From Rhodobacter sp. (lineage in GTDB: Bacteria > Pseudomonadota > Alphaproteobacteria > Rhodobacterales > Rhodobacteraceae): a DNA stretch of 10,131 nucleotides. Below, one piece after another: positions 1-8,000 of this stretch. The notes beneath the pieces are model-generated. The model was given only the letters and a program-made list of their open reading frames with translations. It was not told the origin of the DNA and searched no databases. The position numbers and the translations under genes are program-made. Location: positions 1 through 10,131 of the forward strand of contig JAIXVS010000178.1 of the NCBI GenBank assembly GCA_027482795.1. Direction: 5' to 3'. The stretch's first letter is position 1, and each line of letters opens with the position of its first letter.

Positions 1-491
1 AAGGCATGATCCAAGGTTCTTTGGACGCTGGCGCATTCAGCAAGTTCTATCTGGTGGACGGCATGTATGGCGACAGCCTGATCGAGGCTATCGGCGCACC
101 GCTTGACGGCACGATTGGCGCTTTGCCTGGTATCGACAACGAAGGTTCGGCCAAGTTCAAAGAAATTGCGACAGCAGGTGGCCTAGACGGCACCTCGGCT
201 TTCGCACCTGAAAGCTATGACGCAGCGGCGCTGATTGCACTTGCAATGGCAGCTGCTGGTTCGACCGAATCGAAAGATTGGACGACCAAAGTTATGGATC
301 TGGCCAACGCACCAGGCGAAGTGATTCTGCCAGGCGAGCTGGCAAAGGCACTGGATCTGATCGCTGCTGGCACCGATATCGACTATATGGGTGCAACGGG
401 CGTTGAGCTGGTTGGCCCAGGCGAATCGGCAGGCAGCTACCGCGAATACGAAGTTAAGGGCGGCGCTTTCGAAACCGTTCAGTATCGTTAA
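1..491 (+). CDS. Branched-chain amino acid ABC transporter substrate-binding protein, 3' end only
   Basis: This is the C-terminal part of a periplasmic type-1 ligand-binding protein (LivK/Peripla_BP_6 family), which captures amino acids or related small molecules and delivers them to the LivHM channel. The reading frame is already open at the window edge; the in-frame ATG at position 6 is internal, since it starts in the middle of the fold. About 162 residues are visible, against roughly 380-400 for a full family member. Visible family features are the strand-helix pattern, the stretch FAPESYDAAALIALAMAAAG (a motif typical of the C-terminal half, where the substrate protein returns to lobe 1) and the ending YEVKGGAFETVQYR, typical of these proteins. 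It ends with TAA at 489-491. The gene stands 126 nt upstream of the LivG-like ATPase, with a hairpin between them, and is the first gene of the transporter operon as seen here. Family assignment is firm; the ligand is unknown. Confidence 0.88.
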   Translation, partial: GMIQGSLDAGAFSKFYLVDGMYGDSLIEAIGAPLDGTIGALPGIDNEGSAKFKEIATAGGLDGTSAFAPESYDAAALIALAMAAAGSTESKDWTTKVMDLANAPGEVILPGELAKALDLIAAGTDIDYMGATGVELVGPGESAGSYREYEVKGGAFETVQYR

Positions 492-513
492 TCTGCGGGG
501 ATAACCCAAACGG

Positions 514-540
514 ACGGCCCGAGGCATTGCTTCGGGCCGT
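514..540 (+). terminator. Perfect 9-bp hairpin between binding-protein and ATPase genes
   Basis: The arms ACGGCCCGA (514-522) and TCGGGCCGT (532-540) are exact reverse complements around a 9-nt loop. The hairpin begins 22 nt after the binding-protein stop codon. Only a poor T-tract follows (TTGTGC after the stem's terminal T), so it is likely a leaky terminator or an RNA-stabilising 3' structure rather than a full stop. Such an element would give more binding protein than ATPase and permease, a common need in ABC import operons. The stem is seen directly; the role is inferred. Confidence 0.6.
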
Positions 541-617
541 TTGTGCAAAAACCGCTCACCAGAGGCGGCCCAGACGACCAAAAAAACGACGACCAAAAAC
601 GACGACAGGGATATGAC

Positions 618-1403
618 ATGATCGAAGTGCAAGACCTGCATCGCCATTTCGGCGGTTTTCGCGCGGTTGATGGCGCATCATTGCGCATTGAAACGGGGTC
701 TATCACGGGGCTGATTGGCCCAAATGGCGCGGGAAAAACCACGCTGTTTAACGTGATTGCAGGGCGACTGCCGCCCACTTCGGGGCGCGTGATGATGGAT
801 GGGGCCGATATCACGGGCCTGCCGCCGCATGTGCTGTTTTCGCGCGGGCTGCTGCGCACCTTTCAAATTGCGCATGAATTTTCATCTATGACGGTGCGCG
901 AAAACCTAATGATGGTGCCGCCCAATCAAACAGGTGAAAGCCTGTGGAACGCCTGCTTTCGGCGCGGGGCTGTTGCCGCAGAAGAGGCGCGCATTCGCGC
1001 GCAGGCCGATGAGGTTTTGGAATTTCTAACCATCAGCCATTTGGCCGATGAAAAGGCGGGAAACATTTCGGGCGGGCAGAAAAAGCTGCTGGAACTGGGC
1101 CGCACCATGATGACCGATGCCAAGATTGTGTTTCTGGACGAGGTCGGCGCAGGCGTAAACCGCACCCTGCTGAACACCATTGGCGATGCGATTGTGCGCC
1201 TGAACAAAGAGCGCGGCTATACGTTCTGCGTGATTGAACATGATATGGATTTCATCGCCCGCATCTGCGGCCCCGTCATCTGCATGGCCGAAGGCAAGGT
1301 TTTGGCCGAGGGCACCGTGGACGAGGTGAAGAACAACGAGCGCGTGATCGAGGCCTATCTGGGCACGGGGCTAAAGAACAAAAAGGAGGCCGCGCATGTG
1401 TGA
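618..1403 (+). CDS. livG: Branched-chain amino acid ABC transporter ATP-binding protein, LivG-like
   Basis: Cytoplasmic ATPase of a Liv-type importer; with the LivF partner it forms the nucleotide-binding dimer that drives transport. From the ATG at 618 it has 261 residues, near the usual ~255. Walker A is GPNGAGKTT (about residues 34-42), the Q-loop region follows at LRTFQIAHEF, the signature is ISGGQKKLLELG, Walker B reads KIVFLDEVGAGVN and the switch histidine is in CVIEHDMDF. The long inserted helix region after the Q-loop (TVRENLMMV and the following segment) is characteristic of LivG compared with LivF. I chose 618 because AGGG lies at 607-610 with 7-nt spacing and MIEVQDLHRHFGG is the normal start. 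The frame is open further upstream to 543, but that stretch (polar, KNDDQKRRQG) overlaps the foot of the hairpin region and has no family match. An oddity is DEVGAGVN, where the common LivG form is DEPAAGLN. The LivF gene starts 45 nt after the stop. Confidence 0.92.
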   Translation: MIEVQDLHRHFGGFRAVDGASLRIETGSITGLIGPNGAGKTTLFNVIAGRLPPTSGRVMMDGADITGLPPHVLFSRGLLRTFQIAHEFSSMTVRENLMMVPPNQTGESLWNACFRRGAVAAEEARIRAQADEVLEFLTISHLADEKAGNISGGQKKLLELGRTMMTDAKIVFLDEVGAGVNRTLLNTIGDAIVRLNKERGYTFCVIEHDMDFIARICGPVICMAEGKVLAEGTVDEVKNNERVIEAYLGTGLKNKKEAAHV

Positions 1404-1448
1404 TGCGGCGAATTTAGGTATTTGTACCAAAATGAAAGGGACGCAGTG

Positions 1449-2159
1449 ATGGGCGAACCTTTCTTGATTGGCGACGGCATGACGGGCGGCTATGGCGCGG
1501 CGGATATTTTGCACGGCTGTACCATTGCCGTGGAAAAGGGCGAGATTGCCGTGATCGTCGGCCCCAATGGTGCGGGCAAATCCACCGCCATGAAGGCCGT
1601 GTTCGGAATGCTAAACCTGCGCGGTGGCGCGGTGCGCCTGAACGGCGAGGATATTACGCGCCTGTCCCCGCAGGCGCGCGTGCGCAAGGGCATGGGATTT
1701 GTGCCGCAGACCAGCAATATTTTCACGACCATGACGGTGGAAGAAAACCTAGAAATGGGCGCGTTCATTCGCGAGGACGAGATCGCCGACACTATGGCGC
1801 AGGTCTATGATCTGTTTCCCATCCTAAAGCAAAAGCGCCATCAGGCGGCGGGGGAACTGTCTGGCGGGCAGCGCCAGCAGGTCGCCGTGGGCCGCGCGTT
1901 GATGACCCAGCCGCAGGTGTTAATGTTGGACGAGCCTACGGCAGGGGTATCGCCCATTGTGATGGACGAGCTGTTTGACCGCATCATCGAAGTCGCCCGC
2001 ACGGGGATTTCGATTTTGATGGTGGAACAGAACGCGCGCCAAGCGCTAGAGATCGCCGATAAGGGCTATGTTCTGGTGCAGGGCGCAAATCGTTTCACGG
2101 GCACGGGGGCAGAGCTGTTGGCCAACCCCGATGTGCGCCGTTCTTTCCTTGGGGGCTAA
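1449..2159 (+). CDS. livF: Branched-chain amino acid ABC transporter ATP-binding protein, LivF-like
   Basis: Second cytoplasmic ATPase of the importer, 236 residues from ATG 1449, the usual LivF length. Walker A is GPNGAGKS (38-45), followed by the Q-loop segment GFVPQTSNIFTTMTVEENL, signature LSGGQRQQVAVGRALM, Walker B VLMLDEPTAGVSP, then ILMVEQNARQAL. In that last motif a glutamine stands where most ABC ATPases have the switch histidine; this is a normal LivF trait, so in a LivG/LivF pair one of the two ATP sites lacks the histidine. The start at 1449 is preceded by AGGGA (1437-1441) at 7-nt spacing. An in-frame TTG at 1422 and GTG at 1446 exist, but neither adds conserved sequence. The stop is 3 nt before the LivH start, which points to one transcript and coupled translation. 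Confidence 0.93.
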   Translation: MGEPFLIGDGMTGGYGAADILHGCTIAVEKGEIAVIVGPNGAGKSTAMKAVFGMLNLRGGAVRLNGEDITRLSPQARVRKGMGFVPQTSNIFTTMTVEENLEMGAFIREDEIADTMAQVYDLFPILKQKRHQAAGELSGGQRQQVAVGRALMTQPQVLMLDEPTAGVSPIVMDELFDRIIEVARTGISILMVEQNARQALEIADKGYVLVQGANRFTGTGAELLANPDVRRSFLGG

Positions 2160-2162
2160 GGC

Positions 2163-3167
2163 ATGGATATTCTGAACGCTTTAGTAGCCTTTTTGAATTT
2201 TGTGTTCATTCCGGGTCTGGCCTATGGCAGCCAATTGGCCTTGGGCGCGCTGGCGTTGACGCTGGTTTATGCAGTGCTGCGCTTTTCCAACTTTGCCCAT
2301 GGCGACACCATGGCCTTTGGCACGATGTGGGTGATTTTGATTACTTGGGCCCTGCAAAGCGCGGGCATCACGGCAGGGCCGCTGCCCACCGCGCTGATCG
2401 CCCTGCCCTTTGGCATTGCCATCACTTGCGCCTTTGTTCTGGCGACAGACCGCGCGGTCTATCGGTTTTACCGCACGCAAAAGGCCGCGCCGATTATTTT
2501 GGTCATTGTCTCGACGGGTGTCATGTTTGTGATGAACGGGTTGACGCGGGTGATTATTGGCCCCGCCGAACAAGATTTCGCCGATGGCGCGCGGATGATC
2601 CTTGCGCCCAATGATTTCAAGGCATGGTCAGGCTTGGCCGAAGGCTTGGCGCTAAAGCAAACCACGTTGATTACCGTCATTGTGGCGGCAGTTTGCGTGG
2701 CGGCGTTGTTTTGGTTCTTGCAGCGCACCCGCACGGGCAAATCGATGCGCGCCTATTCCGATAACGAAGATTTGGCGCTGCTGTCGGGCATCAACCCCGA
2801 ACGTGTGGTGGCGATTACGTGGATTATTGCCACCGCGCTGGCCGTGATTGCGGGCACGCTGTACGGGCTGGATAAATCTTACCGCCCGTTCATTTATTTC
2901 CAACTGCTACTGCCCATGGCGGCGGCGGCGGTGGTGGGCGGGCTTGGCAGCCCTCTGGGGGCAATTGCAGGCGGCTTTATCATCGCCTTTTCCGAGGTGT
3001 TCGTCACCTATGCGTGGAAGAAAATCGTCACCTATCTGGTAAGCGCCGATATGGCCCCCGATGGGCTGCTGCAACTGCTGTCGACCGATTACAAATTCGC
3101 CGTGTCCTTTACGATTTTGATCTTGGTGCTGCTGGTTATGCCCACGGGCATATTTAAGGGGAAGTAG
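2163..3167 (+). CDS. livH: Branched-chain amino acid ABC transporter permease, LivH-like
   Basis: Inner-membrane permease subunit, 334 residues, slightly longer than the typical 290-310. About eight hydrophobic segments are visible. Family landmarks in order are the first-helix block GSQLALGALALTLVYAVLRF leading into SNFAHGD (about residues 22-48, the hallmark LivH start), RTRTGKSMRAYSDNEDLALL with SGINPERV (188-215, the cytoplasmic loop that contacts the ATPases), and LPMAAAAVVGGLGSPLGAIA (250-269). The segment of about 30 residues around EQDFADGARMILAPNDFKAW is the periplasmic loop. The start ATG lies 3 nt past the livF stop; the run GGGGG at 2151-2155 (7-nt spacing) can serve as the ribosome site inside the end of livF. 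LivM follows after one base. The partner of this subunit is LivM, forming the heterodimeric channel. Confidence 0.93.
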   Translation: MDILNALVAFLNFVFIPGLAYGSQLALGALALTLVYAVLRFSNFAHGDTMAFGTMWVILITWALQSAGITAGPLPTALIALPFGIAITCAFVLATDRAVYRFYRTQKAAPIILVIVSTGVMFVMNGLTRVIIGPAEQDFADGARMILAPNDFKAWSGLAEGLALKQTTLITVIVAAVCVAALFWFLQRTRTGKSMRAYSDNEDLALLSGINPERVVAITWIIATALAVIAGTLYGLDKSYRPFIYFQLLLPMAAAAVVGGLGSPLGAIAGGFIIAFSEVFVTYAWKKIVTYLVSADMAPDGLLQLLSTDYKFAVSFTILILVLLVMPTGIFKGK

Positions 3168-3168
3168 G

Positions 3169-4470
3169 ATGAACAATCGCAACCTTTTGATGTTTGCGGG
3201 CGTGGCGCTGCTGTTTGTGGCCACGGGCGTTTTCCAAAGCTGGAACCTAAGCCTTCAAATCCTGATCATCGGGGTGTTGTCCGCGATCATGGCCTTGGGC
3301 GTGAATATGCAATGGGGCTATGCGGGGCTGTTTTCGACGGGGATCATGGGGTCGGTCGCGCTGGGCGGGCTGGCGGTGGTGCTGGTGTCTGGCCAACCCG
3401 TGCCCGAAGGCTGGGCCGCAGGCGGGCCGCGCCTGCTGGCGGCGCTGGCCTTTGGCGTCGCGCTGATTGCGGCGGCGGTGTACCTGTACAACCGCATGGC
3501 GGCGGGAACGGCGCGGCGGGCGGCAATGATTTTGCTGCTGGGCGCGGGGTTTTTCGCCTATCGCGCCATTCTTGACCCTGCCGTTACTGCGATTGAGGCG
3601 TTTGACCCTGCCACTGCTGGCAATATCGGCGGGCTGGGCCTGCCATCCATCTTGGCTTGGCCTGTGGGCGCGCTGTTTGCCGCCGCCGCCGCATGGGCGA
3701 TTGGCAAGGTCGCGCTTGGCCTGCGGTCTGATTATTTGGCAATTGCCACCCTTGGCATTGCCGAGATTATTCTGGCCGTGATGAAGAACGAAGACTGGCT
3801 GGCGCGCGGCGTGAAGAACATTATCGATCTGCCCCGCCCTTGGCCCGTGCCATACGAGGTGGATTTGCAGGCCGACCCCGCCTTTGTGGCGCAGGCGGCC
3901 AATTGGGGTTTTGAAAGCGTCGAGGCATCCACCATTCTAGTCAAGCTGCTCTATCTGCTTGTGTTTGGTGCGGTTTTGCTGGTGCTGATTTATTTTTCTG
4001 AACGCGCGCTCAACAGCCCTTGGGGGCGGATGATGCGGGCGATCCGCGATAACGAAGTGTCATCCGCCGCGATGGGCAAAAACATCAAGTCGCGCCATTT
4101 GCAGGTGTTTATCATCGGCTCTGCCGTGGTGGGTCTGGCAGGCGCGATGCTAACCTCGATGGAGGGGCAGCTGACCCCGTCAAACTATACGCCCCTGCGG
4201 TTTACCTTTCTGATCTGGGTCATGGTCATCGTCGGCGGGTCGGGCAACAACTGGGGCGCGGTGCTGGGCGGGCTTTTGCTGGGCTGGCTGTGGCTGATCG
4301 TGGAAAACGCAGGCCCCGTGGCGATGGGCTATATCACCATGCCCCTGCCCGATGGCGCACTGAAAGCCCATCTGATCGAAGCAGCCCCCCATCTGCGCCT
4401 GATCACGCTGGGGCTGGTGCTGCTGCTGGTGCTGCGGTTCAGCCCTAAGGGGCTGATCCCCGAAAAATAG
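3169..4470 (+). CDS. livM: Branched-chain amino acid ABC transporter permease, LivM-like, with central insertion
   Basis: Second inner-membrane permease subunit, 433 residues. Family motifs are LGVNMQWGYAGLFSTGIMG (43-61), LRSDYLAIATLGIAEII (185-201), GRMMRAIRDNEVSSAAMGKN (286-305, the ATPase-contact loop), VIVGGSGNNWGAVLGG (353-368) and the C-terminal LRFSPKGLIPEK. The ATG overlaps the livH stop region with a 1-nt gap, and AGGGGA at 3156-3161 gives a good ribosome site at 7-nt spacing. The distance between the first two motifs is about 120 residues. This is roughly twice what I expect in short LivM proteins, and it includes two extra hydrophobic stretches (about 88-106 and 118-132) joined by a basic loop. 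A second long loop (about 217-252, rich in P, D and aromatic residues) is probably periplasmic. It ends the transporter operon in this window. Confidence 0.92.
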   Translation: MNNRNLLMFAGVALLFVATGVFQSWNLSLQILIIGVLSAIMALGVNMQWGYAGLFSTGIMGSVALGGLAVVLVSGQPVPEGWAAGGPRLLAALAFGVALIAAAVYLYNRMAAGTARRAAMILLLGAGFFAYRAILDPAVTAIEAFDPATAGNIGGLGLPSILAWPVGALFAAAAAWAIGKVALGLRSDYLAIATLGIAEIILAVMKNEDWLARGVKNIIDLPRPWPVPYEVDLQADPAFVAQAANWGFESVEASTILVKLLYLLVFGAVLLVLIYFSERALNSPWGRMMRAIRDNEVSSAAMGKNIKSRHLQVFIIGSAVVGLAGAMLTSMEGQLTPSNYTPLRFTFLIWVMVIVGGSGNNWGAVLGGLLLGWLWLIVENAGPVAMGYITMPLPDGALKAHLIEAAPHLRLITLGLVLLLVLRFSPKGLIPEK

Positions 4471-4506
4471 GGGCCTGCGGGCATATTGTTGCGAATCAGT
4501 CAACAG

Positions 4507-4529
4507 TTTCGGGCTATTGCGGCCCGAAA
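4507..4529 (+). terminator. Candidate terminator hairpin after livM
   Basis: The arms TTTCGGGC (4507-4514) and GCCCGAAA (4522-4529) are perfect complements around the 7-nt loop TATTGCG, starting 36 nt after the livM stop. There is no downstream T-run, so as an intrinsic terminator it is weak; it may act as a 3'-end stabiliser, or with Rho. Its TCGGG/CCCGA core is the same as that of the hairpin at 514-540. Confidence 0.45.
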
Positions 4530-4579
4530 TTCACGTAAAGGCACCGCTGCGCCTTAACCATTTTGAAAGAATTTTGCCT

Positions 4580-4603
4580 GCGGCGCGGATATTTTCGCGC
4601 CGC
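4580..4603. repeat. GC-rich inverted repeat
   Basis: GCGGCGCG (4580-4587) pairs perfectly with CGCGCCGC (4596-4603) across the loop GATATTTT. It lies 110 nt downstream of livM. No T-run follows, so I do not call it a terminator. It may be a secondary 3'-end structure or a protein-binding dyad. Confidence 0.4.
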
Positions 4604-4634
4604 TGAGTGCACCTGATCTGCATTTAGTGGCGCT

Positions 4635-4646
4635 GCTGAATTCAGC
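4635..4646. repeat. 12-bp perfect palindrome
   Basis: GCTGAATTCAGC reads identically on both strands. It sits between the GC-rich inverted repeat and the following imperfect hairpin. It could be an operator-like site, but one palindrome of this length can occur by chance. Confidence 0.25.
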
Positions 4647-4664
4647 CACGATAGATGGCAAAAA

Positions 4665-4703
4665 TGCGGCGGTTTCTGGGCAAATTTTGCCAGATTTTCC
4701 GCA
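4665..4703. repeat. Imperfect nested inverted repeat with internal T-run
   Basis: An outer pair TGCGG (4665-4669)/CCGCA (4699-4703) encloses an inner stem in which TCTGGGCA (4675-4682) pairs, with one bulged G, with TGCCAGA (4688-4694), followed by TTTT (4695-4698). The inner stem plus T-run resembles a short intrinsic terminator on the + strand, and the outer pair would make a competing longer hairpin. Structure is seen; function is a guess. Confidence 0.3.
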
Positions 4704-4919
4704 GCAACATGAATTTCCCCTGCCCCGCTACGGCGCAGATTTTTCAAACATTCCCTCAAATACTTTGAAAAATTTATAATTATTTCAATGATTTATGGTG
4801 TGCCTTCTTGTGTCCGCGCCGCCCGTCTCAATGTCGCGCGCCTGCGGGCCGAACATAGCAAACCCCTTTTTGGTCATCAGAATTAATTTGAAATCTGGTG
4901 CCACAGGTGAGACTGTCCT

Positions 4920-4949
4920 TTCGGTCTTATGAAATATCTTACGTATAGT
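4920..4949 (+). promoter_or_regulatory. Weak candidate promoter for the giant exoprotein gene
   Basis: TATAGT at 4944-4949 is a reasonable -10 hexamer about 60 nt before the start codon, but the sequence 17-18 nt further upstream (TTCGGT at 4920-4925) matches a -35 box poorly. A second TATAAT at 4775-4780 also lacks a good -35 at standard spacing. The flanks CGTAT (4942-4946) and ATACG (4962-4966) form a small dyad that might bind a regulator. Treat the position as tentative. Confidence 0.2.
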
Positions 4950-4998
4950 TTTTGTGAACCATACGGGTTGGGTTTTATCTGATCGCTCCATAAGGATG

Positions 4999-5009
4999 AA
5001 GGAAACCCC
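4999..5009 (+). promoter_or_regulatory. Ribosome binding site of the giant exoprotein gene
   Basis: AAGGAAA precedes ATG 5010, with GGA at 5001-5003 leaving a 6-nt spacer (AACCCC). A second AAGGA at 4992-4996 lies further upstream. This fixes 5010 as the start; the next in-frame ATG lies well inside the first repeat unit. Confidence 0.65.
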
Positions 5010-8000
5010 ATGGCCGCCCCTACCCCAATCACCAGTGAAATTCTGGTCAACCTTGGCAACACGAACAACTACCAGGGCGAGGCCAATTTGGTGCGGCTGA
5101 ACGATGGGTTCTTAGCCCTATATTCAAACGGCGGCGGGACGATTATGGGCCAGCGGTACGATATCGCAGGGCAAACGGTTGGAAGTTCCTTCACTGTTAC
5201 AAACAATGCCAACGCGAATGCCCCATCGGGGGTGCAAATGGCCGATGGCACGCTGGTCTTGGGGTATTACAACGGCAATGGTGCCGTTCTGGCGCGCTTT
5301 GATGCCTCGGGTACGCGGTTGGGCGCGGACGTGGTTTTGGCCACCAATTCTTCGCAGCCCAATCTGACGCTGCTGGCCAATGGCAACTTTGTGGCCTGCT
5401 GGCATGGAACCGATGGGCAGGGCCGCGTGCAGATTTTTAACTCAAGCGGTTTTGCCCTTACATCTGTTTTGGAAAAACCAAACGCGGGTGCGGCTGATGT
5501 CTCTGAATTTATTCCGCTGGTGGATGGGTTCAGCAATAGCGGCTTTGTCGTTGCCTCGTGGGACCCATTTTCTGGTACGGGTGTCGGGGTCACAACCTAT
5601 GACAGCGCTGGCACGGCAACAAGCAACTTCTTGATCGAAGGCTCGGGCAATCAGGCCAATGCGGTGACGGTTTTGTCGAATGACAGGTTTGTCGTCCTGC
5701 ACGGCACGACGGGGCAAACAGGGCTATTTGCCACGATCTATAACCAGAATGGCACCGTGGCACAGGCCGCGCAGCTTGTGTCAAATACCAGCGGATCGAT
5801 GCGCGCCTATGATGCCACGGCGCTGTCAGACGGCGGTTTCGTGCTGCTGAGGGAAGGTGCGGATGCCAACGGCTCTGGCACCTATGCGCGGCGTTATGAT
5901 GCCTTGGGCAATCCAGATGGGGCCGAGTTTTTGGTCAACGTGTCCACTCTGGGCACCCAAACACCGCGCTGGAACGGGATTATCGAGCTGCCAAATGGCG
6001 ATATTGCCGTCGGCTGGCATGGGTATAGCGAGGTAAACGGAAGCGTCATCGATCACGACGGCGCTTTAGTGCGGCTGTTTGACGTGCCCGACAATATCGT
6101 CAGCGGGCTTGCACCTACCGCGCTGACGGGCGAAACCCTTGTCAACACAACAACCGCGGGCTTTCAGGCGGGGCCCAGTCTGATCCAGCTTGCGGATGGC
6201 TATCTTGCCGTTTGGCAAGATGCGGGCGCCTCGATTGGGCTACGGGGCCAGCGATATGATAACGCGGGCAATGCAGTCGGCGTCGAAGTCACCCTCAGCA
6301 CGGGTCTAGAAGCCTCTGCCAGCGGCGTGCAACTTTTGGATGGAACGGTTGTATTGGCCTTTTCAAACGGCACGGGCGGTGTATCCGTGGCGCGGTTTGA
6401 TGCCAATGGCGTGCGTATTTCGGGCAATACCGATGTCGTGGTCGAAGTGAATGGAAGCAATCCGAATGTCACTTTGCTGGCGAATGGGCGCTATGCAATT
6501 TCGTGGCACGAGACGGGCGATCATGCCAAGGCGCAGGTTTTTAACGCCGATGGCACAGCGTTTTCGGGCGTTTTGACAGTGAATTCAACCACCTCGCGCG
6601 AGGCGAGCCCCCTTATTGATGCCTTCAGCGATGGCGGCGTTGTTATTGTCAGCTGGGATCCTTTTGATGGATCGGGCGTGCATATCCAGCGCTACAGCCC
6701 AACGGGCGTTGCGCAGGGTGGTACGGTGCAGCTTGCAGGGGACGGCGGGCGCGATCACGCTTTGGCAGTGCTGGCCGATGACAGCTTTGTCGTCGTGCAT
6801 GGTAACCCGTCTGATCCGGGGATCTACTATACAATTTTCGCCGCAGACCGCACGGTTTTGCGCGCCGAATCTTTGGTAAGTGCGCAAAGCAGTTCCTTTC
6901 CACAGCGCGCCCATGATGCCGTCGCTTTGCGCGATGGCGGCTTTGTGCTGCTGTGGTCGGCAGGGGGTGGGTCTGATGGGGCAAGCACGGGCACCTATAT
7001 GCGCCGTTTTGACACCGATGGCAGCCCGCAAGGCATTGCCGTTCTGGTCAACCAAACCACTGCGAACAATCAAGTTCCAACCTACAATTCCTTGATCGAA
7101 CTTAGCAATGGTGATTTGGCCGTCAGCTGGCAGGGCAATGGCGCGGGTGATGACCAAGGCGCATTCATGCGCGTTTTCGACTTGCCTATCGACCCGTCGT
7201 CAAATGCCGCCCCTCTGATCACTTCGAATGGCGGGGGGGACTCCGCCAGCGTTTCGGTGGATGAAAGTTCACTTGCGGTGACAACGGTCGTTGCGACAGA
7301 CCCCAATATGACAACGCCATTCTTCACGATCACAGGCGGGGCCGATGCCGCGCTGTTTACAATCGACATGGATACGGGCGCGCTGTCGTTCCGCACTGCC
7401 CCGAACTTCGAGGCCCCCACCGATTTTGGCACCAACAATGGGTACGAGGTTGTGGTCACGGCGTCCGATGGCAGTTTGACGGACAGCCAGACCATCACCG
7501 TCAGCGTGACCAATATCAACGAAACCCCCACCATCACCTCTAACGGCGGCGGGGCGACGGCCAGCGTGTCGGTGGCGGAAAACACCACGGCGGTCACCAC
7601 CGTCACCGCGACTGATCCAGACCTGACCTCGCCAACGTTCAGCATCACAGGCGGGGAGGACGCGGCGCTGTTCCAGATTGATGCCGCCACAGGCGCGCTG
7701 TCGTTCCGCACTGCCCCGAACTTCGAGGCCCCGACAGATGCGGGCACCAACAATGGGTATGAGGTTGTGGTCACGGCAAGCGATGGCAGCTTGACGGACA
7801 GCCAGACCATTACCGTCAGCGTGACCAATACCACTGAGACCCCCACCATCACCTCGGGCGGCGGCGGGGCCACGGCAAGCGTGTCGGTGGCGGAAAATGC
7901 CACGGCGGTCACCACCGTCACCGCGACTGATCCAGACCTAGCCACCCCTGCCTTTTCCATCACTGGCGGGACAGATGCCGCTCTGTTCCAGATCGATGCG

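Larger units (their letters stand above)
4471..5009. other. Intergenic region between transporter operon and giant exoprotein gene
   Basis: These 539 nt hold no gene I can support. Two short frames open on the - strand (4514-4759 and 4785-4991) have compositions and starts that resemble chance frames, without a clear ribosome site or known motif. The first part (4500-4705) contains several inverted repeats listed separately. From about 4740 the base composition becomes AT-rich (for example TTTATAATTATTTC at 4773-4786), which contrasts with both flanking genes and suits a promoter region for the gene at 5010. Confidence 0.7.

Noticed and set aside
543..617. Upstream extension of the LivG-like gene to 543
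   Set aside because: The added residues are polar and low in complexity, lie in the post-hairpin spacer and match no ABC ATPase N-terminus; ATG 618 has its own ribosome site.
1422..1448. TTG 1422 as start of the LivF-like gene
   Set aside because: The AGGGA ribosome site at 1437-1441 would lie inside that extension and fits ATG 1449 instead.
618..4470. Urea (Urt) transporter as identity of the operon
   Set aside because: The LivH-like subunit is 334 residues and lacks the long N-terminal domain expected of UrtB; no urease genes are visible. A non-leucine substrate remains possible.
4514..4991. Two small - strand frames (81 and 68 codons) in the intergenic gap
   Set aside because: No recognisable motif or convincing ribosome site; the first runs through several hairpins and the second through the AT-rich leader.
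6585..7157. A 190-codon - strand frame
   Set aside because: Antisense to module B, whose seven repeat units are plain on the + strand; no recognisable motif in the - frame.
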